64,000 bases of DNA from Microbulbifer sp. HZ11 (GTDB lineage Bacteria; Pseudomonadota; Gammaproteobacteria; Pseudomonadales; Cellvibrionaceae): the NCBI RefSeq assembly GCF_000708675.1, contig NZ_JELR01000002.1, positions 1,876,228 to 1,940,227 of the forward strand. Direction: 5' to 3'. A program made the position numbers and the translations under genes. Below the pieces are notes generated by a model. That model did no database searches and was not told the origin of the DNA. It saw only the letters and a program-made list of their open reading frames with translations. Of the stretch, positions 17,816-26,978 are shown piece after piece. The first letter of the stretch is position 1. Each line of letters starts with the position of its first letter.

Positions 17816-18035
17816 GAGCAACCTACCTCGCGGCGCGCGGGGGCAAGGTGGGCGGTCGGTCACAGACCGCCCGACTCAAATTTACGCTCACGACAATCAA
17901 TCGTCGTGGTCGAGACCCGAATTAAAAAGAGATGCGACCGGAGCCCCGCTTCAGGAATCGCACGACAAAGTGGGGATTTCACAGGAAACCCACGCACCCA
18001 ATACCAGCTAAATTTCGACGAGAAAGGGTTTTTTC

Positions 18036-19100
18036 ATGGCTTTAATCAGCTTGCGTCAAATGTTGGACCACGCTGCCGAATTTGGATACGGCATTCCTGC
18101 GTTCAACGTAAACAACCTGGAGCAGATGCGCGCAATCATGGAGGCGGCCGACGAGACCGATTCTCCGGTGATCGTGCAGGCCTCCGCCGGCGCGCGTAAA
18201 TACGCAGGCGCTCCCTTCCTGCGCCACCTGATTCTGGCCGCTGTGGAAGAATTTCCACATATTCCAGTAGTAATGCATCAGGACCATGGCACCAGCCCGG
18301 CAGTGTGTCAGCGCTCTATCCAGCTGGGTTTCAGCTCGGTGATGATGGACGGCTCTCTGATGGACGACGGTAAAACACCGGCGTCCTACGAGTACAACGT
18401 GGACGTGACCAGGCGCGCGGTGGAAATGGCCCACGCCTGTGGTGTTTCCGTGGAAGGTGAACTGGGCTGCCTGGGCTCTCTGGAAACCGGTATGGCCGGT
18501 GAAGAGGACGGCGTTGGTGCGGAGGGTAAACTGTCCCACGACCAGCTGCTGACCGACCCGGAAGAAGCCGCAGACTTCGTCAAGAAAACCCAGGTGGATG
18601 CGCTGGCCATTGCCTGCGGTACCAGCCACGGTGCCTACAAGTTCACTCGCCCGCCCACCGGCGATATTCTGGCGATCGATCGCATCAAGGAAATCCATGC
18701 GCGCATCCCCGATACCCACCTGGTAATGCACGGTTCTTCCTCGGTGCCCCAGGAGTGGTTGAAGGTGATCAATGAGTTTGGCGGTGAGATTCCGGAAACC
18801 TACGGCGTGCCGGTGGAGCAGATCTGCGAAGGCATCAAGCACGGTGTGCGCAAGGTGAATATCGACACCGATCTGCGCCTCGCCAGTACCGGTGCGGTGC
18901 GTCGCTTCCTGGCCCAGAACCCGTCCGAATTCGATCCGCGCAAGTTCCTCAAGGTCACTACCCAGGCCATGAAAGAAATCTGCGTGGCCCGTTACGAAGC
19001 GTTCAACGCGGCGGGTAATGGCAGCAAGATCAAGCCGGTCAGCCTGGAAACCATGTTCCAGCGTTACGAGAAAGGCGAGCTGGTACCGAAGATCAACTGA
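18036..19100 (+). CDS. fba: Class II fructose-bisphosphate aldolase
   Basis: 354 residues. Zinc-dependent cleavage of fructose-1,6-bisphosphate to the two triose phosphates. Seen: [17 protein letters not shown] near the N-terminus, the metal-site segment [22 protein letters not shown], the glycine-rich [11 protein letters not shown] and [13 protein letters not shown]. Downstream of pgk. The 268-bp gap contains short hairpins (for example CACGAC/GTCGTG at 17889-17908), so the gene may also have its own promoter. Confidence 0.96.
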   Translation: MALISLRQMLDHAAEFGYGIPAFNVNNLEQMRAIMEAADETDSPVIVQASAGARKYAGAPFLRHLILAAVEEFPHIPVVMHQDHGTSPAVCQRSIQLGFSSVMMDGSLMDDGKTPASYEYNVDVTRRAVEMAHACGVSVEGELGCLGSLETGMAGEEDGVGAEGKLSHDQLLTDPEEAADFVKKTQVDALAIACGTSHGAYKFTRPPTGDILAIDRIKEIHARIPDTHLVMHGSSSVPQEWLKVINEFGGEIPETYGVPVEQICEGIKHGVRKVNIDTDLRLASTGAVRRFLAQNPSEFDPRKFLKVTTQAMKEICVARYEAFNAAGNGSKIKPVSLETMFQRYEKGELVPKIN

Positions 19101-19113
19101 GATCGGTTCAGCC

Positions 19114-19144
19114 AAAAAAAGCGGGCATTGCGCCCGCTTTTTTT
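19114..19144. terminator. Bidirectional terminator after fba
   Basis: AAAGCGGGC pairs with GCCCGCTTT around a short ATTGC loop, with A-run and T-run of seven on the two sides. It serves fba and the convergent subtilisin gene. Confidence 0.9.
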
Positions 19145-19179
19145 GTGCCTGTGTTTTATGTCAGGGACACTGCACGAGA

Positions 19180-21729
19180 CTATTGTGCTTTCGGCTGTGG
19201 TTCCGCGGCGGGGTTCAGGTAGTCCGAAAAAAAAATCAGATCGCTATGGCTGGCATCCACGGTAAACGTGGTCTCCGCACCGGGATAGTATCCACAGGAC
19301 TCGCCCGCCTCACACAAAATACCATTGCCGTTGTGATCCGAGCCGCTGACTAGGCGGTAGTTGCCGGTCGGTACATTCGCAAACTGAAATGGGTAGCTGC
19401 CGCCGTCGGCGTCCACCGTAATCTGGTCCACAACGGTGTAATTCCCTGCGTCGTCCGTACCCTGCAGTTGCAGGTACTGTTGACCGGCGCTGACTGCTCC
19501 GGCCGCAGGCTCGACGTGAGTGAGCTGCACTGGCAGCGAGAATAGGCGGGCTTCATTGAGGGGAAAAATTACGGCGCCGGTATGATTGCCATAGGCCAGT
19601 GCGCTGCGATCTACCAACACGGTATATTGACCGAAGCCGCGCGCATCCACCGTATCCGCATCTACCCGGGTAATCCACGGCTGGTCGCCGACGGGGATAC
19701 CGTCAATGGCACTGTCGCCACCGCTGGTATCGGAGATCACTACGGTCAGCCTGCGGTAGCTGCCGGCGAAATCCAGGTGGCCAGGTTCCGCGCGAACGCT
19801 CTGTTGCGGGGTCTGGTTGGCGGAGAGGGCGGCGGACTCTGCGTCAATCAAGCCGTAACCATAGTCTTGGTCTTTTCCTGTTTCGCCGATATCCCGGGTC
19901 AGCTTTCCTTCCGCCAGCAGTGCATCCACATCGTCGGGGGATAGTGCGGGGTTGAGTGATTTCATCAGTGCGAGGGCACCGGCGACATGGGGCGCCGCCA
20001 TCGAGGTGCCCTGCAGGTTGCCGTAACTGGCGGTGTTGGTCGCGGCTTCGGTGACATAGGTGCTGAAAATTCCATCTTCAGCACTGAGGCGCATGTCTCC
20101 CCCCGGGGCCGCTATATCGATCCAGTTGCCGAAGTTACTGTAATAGGCGCGAGCGTCCGCGGTATTGGTAGCGCTGACCGCAATTACTCCGCGCAAGGCG
20201 GCGGGGTAGGAGGGAGCCTCTGCACCGTCATTCCCGGCCGCGGCCACCGCGATGACGCCGGCGCTGCGCGCGGCGTCAATGGCATCCTGCATGATCTGTG
20301 AGTAGCCACTGCCGCCAAAACTCATATTGATAATATCGGCGCGGCGGGTGGGCAGAGCGCCGGCCCCATTGGCAAGCCCTGCGGCATACAGCACCGCTTG
20401 CGCGGTGTCGTAGCTGGTGCCACCGCCGACCCCTAGTACTCGCAGTGGCATGATCGCGGTATCCCAACCGCTGCCGCTGACCCCGTCGGTATTGTCGGTG
20501 TCCGCGGCGGCAGTGCCGGCAACATGGGTGCCGTGCCAGGAGCTGCGCGGATTGCTGGATAAGTCGCCCGGATCTTCCGGGTCGGGGTCCGGGCCGTCCC
20601 CATCCCTGGCCCGCTGCGGGTCGCTGATCAGGTCGTAACCGTCCCGAAGTTTGTTCACGAGGTCCGGATGTGCACTGAAAATGCCGGTATCGAGCACCGC
20701 AATCACGGTGTCGCTGTTGCTCTGGCTCAGGCTCCAGGCCGCAGGCAGCTGGATATTCCGGTAGTGCCACTGGCGCAGGTACAGCGGGTCGTTTGGTGTG
20801 GCGCTGGCTTGGTAAATGAAATTGGGCTCGACCTGTATAGCGTCGCCCTGTGCCAGCAGTGATTTGCGCGCGTACAGCAGTTGCAGGCGTTGCAGGGTGG
20901 TGCCACTGACTGCGGGATGAATTGACAGCGCCGCGCCGAACGCGTCGTCCAGGTCCGTTGCCGGCAGTAACTGGCGTTGCCAGTGTTGCGGGGTGCTGCC
21001 ACCTCGTTGAACCAGCAGCTCACCGGCCACCATGGGGTCGGCAACGGATGGGCTGGCCTGAGTGTGAGACTGGTTCTGCCGATCCAGCCGCAGGGTGTAG
21101 TTGCTGTACCCGCGCGCGGCATTTACCCGCAGCAGAAAGTTGCCGGTCTGGGGAACCGTCAGCGATTCGAATTCGTCGATATCGGTACTGGATGCAATGG
21201 GCTCGGCGGGGTTTTCCTTGTCGTAGAGAAACAGATCCAGATCATTCTGCAATGGCAGTAGGGTCTGGTGGCGATGGATCTGCAGCAGGACCTGGGTGCC
21301 TGCGGGCGCGGAAAAGGCGAACCAGTCATCGCTATCGGCCTGCTCCCGAAAACGGCCGCTGGGCTCGCCGGTAGCGGAGGCGGTGACAAAGCCCCCAACC
21401 AGGGCGGGTACCGTCACCGCTTGGGCATCGCCCGACTGGTTGTTCGGCGTCGCGCTGGCTTGTGCGTCATTGGTATCGGCGTCACTGCCGGAAAAGGGGC
21501 GGGCCTGGATGTGGCCGCTCAGGGTAAAAAACCCTGAATTACCACCACTGGACGTACTGCCCGAAGAGCTTCCAGAGGAGCTACCTGAGGAGCCGGATGA
21601 ACTGCTGCCTGCGCCCCCTGACGAGCTCCCTGTATCGGCGCCATGGCTGTCGGAGCCGCTGCCACCGCCACCGCAGGCAGCGAGAAGGATTGTCAGGGCA
21701 AAGGCGGATGTCAGGCGTGTATTTGTCAT
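19180..21729 (-). CDS. Subtilisin-family (S8) serine protease lipoprotein
   Basis: 849 residues. Lipobox LAAC (Cys19), then a low-complexity Ser/Gly linker (residues 20-66) that would hold the enzyme off the membrane. A pre-peptidase-type beta domain with LLQIHRHQTLLPLQNDLDLF (about 130-215) and a propeptide-like segment follow. The S8 catalytic domain has Asp347 (IAVLDTGI), His399 (SSWHGTHVAG), Asn500 and Ser576 (LQGTSMAAPH). The C-terminal 200 residues are beta-rich, ending in a carboxypeptidase-regulatory-like fold (VDADGGSYPFQFANVPTGNY). Complete triad, so probably active as a surface protease for protein scavenging. Related to the truncated gene at 10794-12185. Confidence 0.93.
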   Translation of the reverse strand: MTNTRLTSAFALTILLAACGGGGSGSDSHGADTGSSSGGAGSSSSGSSGSSSGSSSGSTSSGGNSGFFTLSGHIQARPFSGSDADTNDAQASATPNNQSGDAQAVTVPALVGGFVTASATGEPSGRFREQADSDDWFAFSAPAGTQVLLQIHRHQTLLPLQNDLDLFLYDKENPAEPIASSTDIDEFESLTVPQTGNFLLRVNAARGYSNYTLRLDRQNQSHTQASPSVADPMVAGELLVQRGGSTPQHWQRQLLPATDLDDAFGAALSIHPAVSGTTLQRLQLLYARKSLLAQGDAIQVEPNFIYQASATPNDPLYLRQWHYRNIQLPAAWSLSQSNSDTVIAVLDTGIFSAHPDLVNKLRDGYDLISDPQRARDGDGPDPDPEDPGDLSSNPRSSWHGTHVAGTAAADTDNTDGVSGSGWDTAIMPLRVLGVGGGTSYDTAQAVLYAAGLANGAGALPTRRADIINMSFGGSGYSQIMQDAIDAARSAGVIAVAAAGNDGAEAPSYPAALRGVIAVSATNTADARAYYSNFGNWIDIAAPGGDMRLSAEDGIFSTYVTEAATNTASYGNLQGTSMAAPHVAGALALMKSLNPALSPDDVDALLAEGKLTRDIGETGKDQDYGYGLIDAESAALSANQTPQQSVRAEPGHLDFAGSYRRLTVVISDTSGGDSAIDGIPVGDQPWITRVDADTVDARGFGQYTVLVDRSALAYGNHTGAVIFPLNEARLFSLPVQLTHVEPAAGAVSAGQQYLQLQGTDDAGNYTVVDQITVDADGGSYPFQFANVPTGNYRLVSGSDHNGNGILCEAGESCGYYPGAETTFTVDASHSDLIFFSDYLNPAAEPQPKAQ

Positions 21730-21844
21730 AACAGGAGAGTGTCAGTTCGTCTTACAGGATGCTCCCAGAATCTTCTCGCAGTCTCAAGGGACCCAGTCGC
21801 AGTCTGGGGATGGCGCAAGTGGGGAAATGCAGTACCATTGAGTC

Positions 21845-22822
21845 ATGGATCTGCTGAAAGATTTCAATGCCGTAGATACCAGTCCGGTCATTCACCGGCC
21901 GGACTATTCCGCACTGCGCACTCAGCTGCCGGCGCTGGACTTTTCCTGTGGCCAACCCCTGCCTGAGTCGGTAATTTCTTACCGCAATTTCTATCGTCTG
22001 AATTTTGCCGGAGCCAGCGGGACCGGTATTGGCACCTTCGCATCCGCCGGTTTTGAACTGGTTGCCCAGTACTGGCGGGTAGCCAGCCCCAAGGGCACCT
22101 TGTTTATCTGTCACGGGTACTTTGACCACACCGGTATATACGGCTCTGCTATTCGCTTTGGTCTTGAGCGCGGCTACAACGTGGTGGCGGTGGATTTTCC
22201 GGGTCATGGCCTGTCCAGCGGTGAGCCGGTGGCCATTGATACGTTTATGCAGTACCGCGAGGTCTTGGAGGCGCTGCTGAGCCGTGCCAGAGACAAGATG
22301 CCGGGTCCCTGGCACGCCATGGGGCAGAGCACCGGTGGTGCCACCCTGCTTGCCTATCTACAGTTCAGTCAGTGGCAGCCGTTCGACAAGGTAATGCTAC
22401 TGGCGCCACTGGTGCGGCCGGCAAACTGGCATTTGCGCAAGTGGATGTTTTACCTGGGGCGCTTCCTGTTGCCGCACCCCAGTCGGGGTTTCAACATCAA
22501 TACCCACGATGCAGAGTTCGCCCGCCGTCAGGCCCACCGCGATCCGCTGCAGTCACCGGTAATGTCAATTCGCTGGCTAGGGGCAATGGTGGACTGGCTG
22601 ACGCTGTTTCCGAAAACCCGGCGCAATACCAAGACCATACTGGTGGTGCAGGGTACCGACGATAAAACCGTGGATTGGCGCTACAACATGGGTGTGATCG
22701 GCGACCGCTTCCCCAACAGCAAGCGCGTTATCGTGCGCGGTGCACGCCACCAGATGATCAACGAGACCCAGCCCTACCGACAGCGGATTATCGCCGCTCT
22801 TGACGAGTGGCTATCCCAATAG
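21845..22822 (+). CDS. Alpha/beta hydrolase (lysophospholipase / S33-like)
   Basis: 325 residues. HGYFDHTGIYG (about 90-100) is the oxyanion region. The nucleophile elbow GQSTGG puts the Ser at 162. VQGTDDKTVDW supplies the acid, and GARHQMINE the catalytic His. The layout matches the serine aminopeptidase / monoacylglycerol-lipase-like group. No signal peptide, so cytoplasmic. Divergent from the protease gene with 115 bp between. Substrate not predictable. Confidence 0.85.
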   Translation: MDLLKDFNAVDTSPVIHRPDYSALRTQLPALDFSCGQPLPESVISYRNFYRLNFAGASGTGIGTFASAGFELVAQYWRVASPKGTLFICHGYFDHTGIYGSAIRFGLERGYNVVAVDFPGHGLSSGEPVAIDTFMQYREVLEALLSRARDKMPGPWHAMGQSTGGATLLAYLQFSQWQPFDKVMLLAPLVRPANWHLRKWMFYLGRFLLPHPSRGFNINTHDAEFARRQAHRDPLQSPVMSIRWLGAMVDWLTLFPKTRRNTKTILVVQGTDDKTVDWRYNMGVIGDRFPNSKRVIVRGARHQMINETQPYRQRIIAALDEWLSQ

Positions 22823-22857
22823 GCGCTACTCCTCCATCCCGGCGTTTTAATCCACTC

Positions 22858-23787
22858 TTAAAAATGACCTTTGCGTATTTGCCGGCGCTTGCGCCGCTGT
22901 ACCAGCGCATCTGCCGAGTAAAATGCCAGTGCGGTCCACACGAAGATAAAGGTCACCAGTTTTGCCTGATCAAAGGGCTCCTGATAGAGCAGCACGGCAA
23001 AGAAAAACATCATTGTGGGGCCGAGATACTGCAGAAAGCCCAGTGTGGACAGGTTGAGTCTGCGCGCTGCGATATTGAACAGTAGTAGCGGGGTCAGGGT
23101 TACCGGGCCGGCCAACAGCAGCAAGCCGTTCAACTGCCAGGAATTGTTCAGCAGGTTGCTGGTGGGGCTGTTGGTCCAGAACAGGAAACCCAGCGCAAGT
23201 GGCAGCATAAACAGTGTCTCCACGGTGAGACCGGTCAGGCTGTCAACCGGCGTCTGTTTGCGCACCAGACCGTAAAATCCGAAGGTGATGGCGACACCAA
23301 GGGCTACCAGCGGCAGGCGTCCGAACTGCCAGAGCTCATAGCCTATGCCCACCGCCGCCAGCATTACCGCCAACCACTGCAGTGGCCGCAGCTTTTCCCC
23401 GAGCACCAATACACCCAGCAATACACTGATCAGTGGGTTGATGTAATAACCGAGGCTGGCGTCGAGCAGGTGATTGTTGGTGACCGACCAGATAAAAATC
23501 AGCCAGTTGGTGCTGATCAGTGCGGTGGAAATCAGCAGTGCCAGCAGGGCTTTACGCGAGCGCAATACAGCGCGCACGCCATGCAGTTTTCCCAGTACCG
23601 TTAACAGTGCCATCGCCAACAGCAGTGACCAGATGCTGCGGTGTGCCAGAATTTCCGGTGCGGACAGGTGCTCGAGCAGTTTGAAGTACAGCGGTGCGAA
23701 CCCCCACAGGAGGTAGGCGCCGAGGCCGGCCAGCAAACCTGCGGTGGCGGAATCTGAACTTTGGTTCTTTAAAGCCTGGTTGCGCAC
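22858..23787 (-). CDS. rarD: RarD-type EamA transporter
   Basis: 309 residues, about ten transmembrane segments in two EamA repeats. LLAGLGAYLLWGFAPLYFKLL at the start and FLQYLGPTMMFFFAVLLYQEPF near the end are typical of RarD, a DMT-superfamily permease whose natural substrate is uncertain. It is convergent with the alpha/beta hydrolase (35 bp) and downstream of the serA terminator. Confidence 0.88.
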   Translation of the reverse strand: MRNQALKNQSSDSATAGLLAGLGAYLLWGFAPLYFKLLEHLSAPEILAHRSIWSLLLAMALLTVLGKLHGVRAVLRSRKALLALLISTALISTNWLIFIWSVTNNHLLDASLGYYINPLISVLLGVLVLGEKLRPLQWLAVMLAAVGIGYELWQFGRLPLVALGVAITFGFYGLVRKQTPVDSLTGLTVETLFMLPLALGFLFWTNSPTSNLLNNSWQLNGLLLLAGPVTLTPLLLFNIAARRLNLSTLGFLQYLGPTMMFFFAVLLYQEPFDQAKLVTFIFVWTALAFYSADALVQRRKRRQIRKGHF

Positions 23788-23825
23788 GGGTTGATCTGCC
23801 TGTTTGCGGGCGACATGAAACAGCG

Positions 23826-23870
23826 AGAAAAAAGAAACCCGGACAGCGCGAATGCGCTGGTCCGGGTTTC
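23826..23870 (-). terminator. Rho-independent terminator of serA
   Basis: GAAACCCGGAC (23834-23844) pairs with GTCCGGGTTTC (23860-23870), with an inner AGCGC/GCGCT stem. On the minus strand it is followed by a T-rich run. Confidence 0.85.
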
Positions 23871-23919
23871 AGAAAGTGTAACAGACCTCAGCGAGGCCTG
23901 TTAGATGTGCGCGCTGAAA

Positions 23920-25152
23920 TTAGAAAAGCACGCGGCAGCGCAGGGTGCCGGGAATATTTTTCAGCTTTTCCAGCGCCAGGTCGGAGTACTCTGCGTCCAC
24001 ATCAATCACCACATAACCGACGGATTCGTTGGTCTGCAGGAACTGCGCGGAGATGTTGATGCCGTTGTCGGAGAACACCTGGTTTATCGCGCCGAGCACA
24101 CCCGGCACGTTCTTGTGAATATGCAGCAGGCGGTGGGCACCGGCGTGGCCGGGTAGCGCCACCTCCGGGAAGTTCACGGAACTGGTGGTGGTGCCGTTGT
24201 CGGAGTAAAGCGCCAGCTTATCGGACACTTCCACACCGATATTTTCCTGGGCCTCCACGGTGGAGCCGCCCACGTGTGGGGTCAGCAGGGCATTGTCGAG
24301 GCCGCGCAGGGGCGACTGGAATTCATCGTCGTTACCGCGGGGTTCTACCGGGAATACGTCGATGGCGGTACCGGCCAGGTGGCCACTTTTCAGCGCTTCT
24401 GCCAGTGGTTCGATTTCTACCACGGTGCCGCGGGAGGCATTGAGTAGAATCGCGCCCTTCTTCATCTTGGCGATCTGCTCGGCGCCAATCATCCATTTGG
24501 TGGAGGGCAGTTCCGGTACGTGCAGGGAAACTACATCGGACTGCGCCAGCAGTTCATCCAGGCTGTTTACCTGGCTCGCGTTACCCAGTGGCAACTTGGT
24601 CACCACATCGAAGAAAATCACACGCATGCCGATACCTTCCGCCAGTACCGAAGTCTGCGAGCCGATGGCACCGTAGCCGACAATACCCAGGGTCTTGCCG
24701 CGGGCTTCATAGGAGCCCACCGCAGATTTCTGCCAGCCACCGCGGTGGCAGACCATGTTCTTCTCGGGAATGCCGCGCAGAAGCATGATGGCTTCGGCAA
24801 TCACCAGTTCGGCTACGCTTCGGGTATTGGAGTAAGGGGCATTGAATACCGCGATGCCCAGCTCGGTGGCCGCTTCCAGGTCGACCTGGTTGGTGCCGAT
24901 ACAGAAACAGCCAACCGCAATCAGTTTATTCGCGCTTTCCAGCACTTTGCGGGTCAGTTGGGTGCGCGAGCGAATACCGATAAAGTGGGCATCGGCGATC
25001 TTCTCGATCAGCTGGTCTTCCGGCAGGGCGGTTTTGATGTACTCGACGTTGGTGTAGCCGCGGGAACTCAGCAGGTCTACGGCGGACTGGTGTACGCCTT
25101 CCAGCAGCAGGATTCGGATTTTGTCTTTTTGAAGAGAAATCTGAGGAGCCAT
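23920..25152 (-). CDS. serA: D-3-phosphoglycerate dehydrogenase
   Basis: 410 residues from ATG 25152, exactly the length of E. coli SerA; an upstream frame to 25266 is not needed. First step of serine synthesis: NAD-dependent oxidation of 3-phosphoglycerate. Seen: IRSRTQLTRKVLESANKL, NAPYSNTRSVAELVIAEAI, the Rossmann GIVGYGAIGSQ, NASRGTVVEIEPL, the catalytic TPHVGGSTVEAQENIG, and a C-terminal ACT domain (about 335-410) that in the family binds serine for feedback inhibition. Confidence 0.96.
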   Translation of the reverse strand: MAPQISLQKDKIRILLLEGVHQSAVDLLSSRGYTNVEYIKTALPEDQLIEKIADAHFIGIRSRTQLTRKVLESANKLIAVGCFCIGTNQVDLEAATELGIAVFNAPYSNTRSVAELVIAEAIMLLRGIPEKNMVCHRGGWQKSAVGSYEARGKTLGIVGYGAIGSQTSVLAEGIGMRVIFFDVVTKLPLGNASQVNSLDELLAQSDVVSLHVPELPSTKWMIGAEQIAKMKKGAILLNASRGTVVEIEPLAEALKSGHLAGTAIDVFPVEPRGNDDEFQSPLRGLDNALLTPHVGGSTVEAQENIGVEVSDKLALYSDNGTTTSSVNFPEVALPGHAGAHRLLHIHKNVPGVLGAINQVFSDNGINISAQFLQTNESVGYVVIDVDAEYSDLALEKLKNIPGTLRCRVLF

Positions 25153-25318
25153 ATCGAGTCTCTTGGCCGTGCGCGGTGATGATTTCATCGCGGCATGATT
25201 GCAAACAAGGGGCGAAAGCCAGTTGGATATCGCCGGGGTCCCGGCGAGGGCGGCATCATACCACAAGGGCTTTGCAAAGCTTTATACGCAATTTTTATCC
25301 TAGTTATCGAATCTGGTT

Positions 25319-25981
25319 ATGTATAAGCACACTTTCACCTGTAACTCTCCAGTTGACCTTCCCCCGGGGAAGATTCTGTGTGTCGGTCGCAACTATGCGG
25401 CCCATGCGGAGGAGTTGAACAACCCGATTCCGGAGGAACCGCTGCTGTTTATCAAGCCGTCTACGGCGGCGGTGCCCATGGCGGAGCCGATCCATTTGCC
25501 GCGGGGCCGGGGGAGCTGTCATTTTGAGGGGGAGCTGGCGCTGTTGATTGGCGAGCGGCTGACGGACGCCAATCCTGCGGATGTTCCCGGAGCGATTGCG
25601 GGTTTGGGTTTGGCCCTGGACCTGACCTTGCGTGAGCTGCAGTCGGACCTGAAAAACCAGGGGCAGCCCTGGGAGAAGGCCAAAGGGTTTGACGGCGCCT
25701 GCCCGCTTTCACCCTTTGTGAAGCTGGACTGGTTGCCGGATTGGGACAATCTCACCTACACCCTGTGGCTGAACGATGAGATCCGCCAGCGGGGTAAATC
25801 CATTCATATGCTGACGCCAATTCTAGATTTAGTGGCCTATATCAGCAGTTACTTCACGCTGTTGCCGGGGGATGTGGTTTTGACTGGCACACCTGCCGGG
25901 GTAGGGGAGTTGCAGGTTGGGGATCGGGTGGTTATGGGGTTGGAAGAGGATTGGTTGCGATGTGAGAGTTTGGTGGTATAG
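25319..25981 (+). CDS. Fumarylacetoacetate hydrolase-family protein
   Basis: 220 residues. ILCVGRNYAAHAEELNNPIP, the metal-ligand segment CHFEGELALLIGE, DLTLRELQSDLK and TGTPAGVGELQVGD place it in the short FAH family (YcgM-like). Members act on acylpyruvates or oxaloacetate; the exact substrate is uncertain. No good Shine-Dalgarno precedes the ATG. TTGCAA (25272) and TATCCT (25296) 18 bp apart could be a promoter giving a very short leader. Divergent from serA. Confidence 0.85.
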   Translation: MYKHTFTCNSPVDLPPGKILCVGRNYAAHAEELNNPIPEEPLLFIKPSTAAVPMAEPIHLPRGRGSCHFEGELALLIGERLTDANPADVPGAIAGLGLALDLTLRELQSDLKNQGQPWEKAKGFDGACPLSPFVKLDWLPDWDNLTYTLWLNDEIRQRGKSIHMLTPILDLVAYISSYFTLLPGDVVLTGTPAGVGELQVGDRVVMGLEEDWLRCESLVV

Positions 25982-26003
25982 GTTTTTTTGCTATTTGGGT
26001 GGC

Positions 26004-26115
26004 GCTGGAGCGCCGGGTGATAGGTTTCAAAACCGCTGTGAATGCATCCATGTACGCTGCGTCGGCGACGTCCCTGTCGCCGACGCTTTTGAAACCTATC
26101 ACCCGGCACTCCAGC
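26004..26115 (-). repeat. Long-hairpin element A
   Basis: Outer arms 26004-26032 and 26087-26115 pair over 29 bp with one mismatch and contain GCCGGGTGATAGGTTT. Inside, in order: the conserved motif on the minus strand (complement of CGCTGTGAATGCATCCATG), then an 11-bp inner stem 26059-26069/26076-26086 with loop GTCCCT. Lies between the convergent FAH and coq7 genes, 45 bp before element B. Strand denotes motif orientation. Confidence 0.9.
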
Positions 26116-26160
26116 TTTGATTCGTACCAATTACTTCGTAGTGATGAAGGTCGGTACGAA

Positions 26161-26286
26161 GGTTGTGCTGCCGGATGGGGACTTGCGAGACCTTCTAAAA
26201 CAGGGATGTTTTAGAAGAGCCCCCAGGGATGGGTTAAGGGGGGCGCCTAGCTCGTGTCTCGCAAGTCCCCATCCGGCAGCACAACC
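26161..26286 (+). repeat. Long-hairpin element B
   Basis: Perfect 31-bp outer arms at 26161-26191 and 26256-26286 (contain TGCCGGATGGGGACTTGC). The inner 10-bp stem 26192-26201/26208-26217 has loop AGGGAT. Then comes the motif CCCCAGGGATGGGTTAAGG and an extra GGCGCCTAGCTCG segment shared with element H. Ends 12 bp before the coq7 stop. Confidence 0.93.
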
Positions 26287-26298
26287 GCCAAGGAGGCG

Positions 26299-26946
26299 TT
26301 AAAGGCGATAGCTTGCGGAGGTCATCGCTTTAGATACGAGGGTCATCAATCCCTTAACCGGGCCAGGGAACCGAGCCCCCCCAGCATCCAGTGCCGCATG
26401 CTGATGCTTGGCCTCATCCACCAACATCTGCTCAACCACCGCGCGACTTTTCTCGTCCTGCGGGGGCAGTTCCTGCAGGTGGCTTTCCAGATGTTTGCAC
26501 ACCTGCTCTTCGGTAGCGGCAACAAAGCCCAGGCTGACCTTGTCACTGATCTTGCCCGCCGCAGCGCCAATGCCAAAGGAAAGCCCGTACCAGAGTGGGT
26601 TGAGCACGCTGGGGCGGCTGCCAAGTTCGTCCAGGCGCTGTTCGCACCAGGCCAGGTGGTCGATTTCTTCGTCCGCGGCGTGTTCCATTTCCGCGCGTAC
26701 CTGGGGCAACTTCGCGGTGAGTGCCTGGCCCTGGTACAGGGCTTGGGCGCAGACTTCGCCGCTGTGGTTGACCCGCATCAAGCCCGCTGCGTGGCGGCGT
26801 TCGCTGTCGGCAAGTTCCGCTTCATCCACAGACTTCGACGGTGACGGGCGCTCGTGACAGGGCGAGCCGGGGCTCAGGGTGCGCAGGGCGCGGTCCGCCT
26901 GCAGCAGCAGGCGGTCGAGTCCGGTCAGTTGGCGATGGCTGCTCAC
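26299..26946 (-). CDS. coq7: 3-demethoxyubiquinol 3-hydroxylase
   Basis: 215 residues from a GTG at 26946, preceded by GAGGAA; the frame upstream of it lies inside purD and is not used. Ferritin-like di-iron monooxygenase for the penultimate hydroxylation in ubiquinone synthesis. Metal ligands visible in [40 protein letters not shown] and [10 protein letters not shown]. The N-terminal [20 protein letters not shown] and the length match proteobacterial Coq7. It starts 32 bp after the purD stop, so probably shares its transcript. Confidence 0.93.
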   Translation of the reverse strand: MSSHRQLTGLDRLLLQADRALRTLSPGSPCHERPSPSKSVDEAELADSERRHAAGLMRVNHSGEVCAQALYQGQALTAKLPQVRAEMEHAADEEIDHLAWCEQRLDELGSRPSVLNPLWYGLSFGIGAAAGKISDKVSLGFVAATEEQVCKHLESHLQELPPQDEKSRAVVEQMLVDEAKHQHAALDAGGARFPGPVKGLMTLVSKAMTSASYRL

Positions 26947-26978
26947 TGATGTGTTCCTCGATATGCTCGAAACAATAC

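Noticed and set aside
16577..17863. 428-codon open frame antisense to pgk
   Set aside because: It mirrors the high-confidence pgk gene, has no recognisable domains, and its length reflects G+C-rich codon bias.
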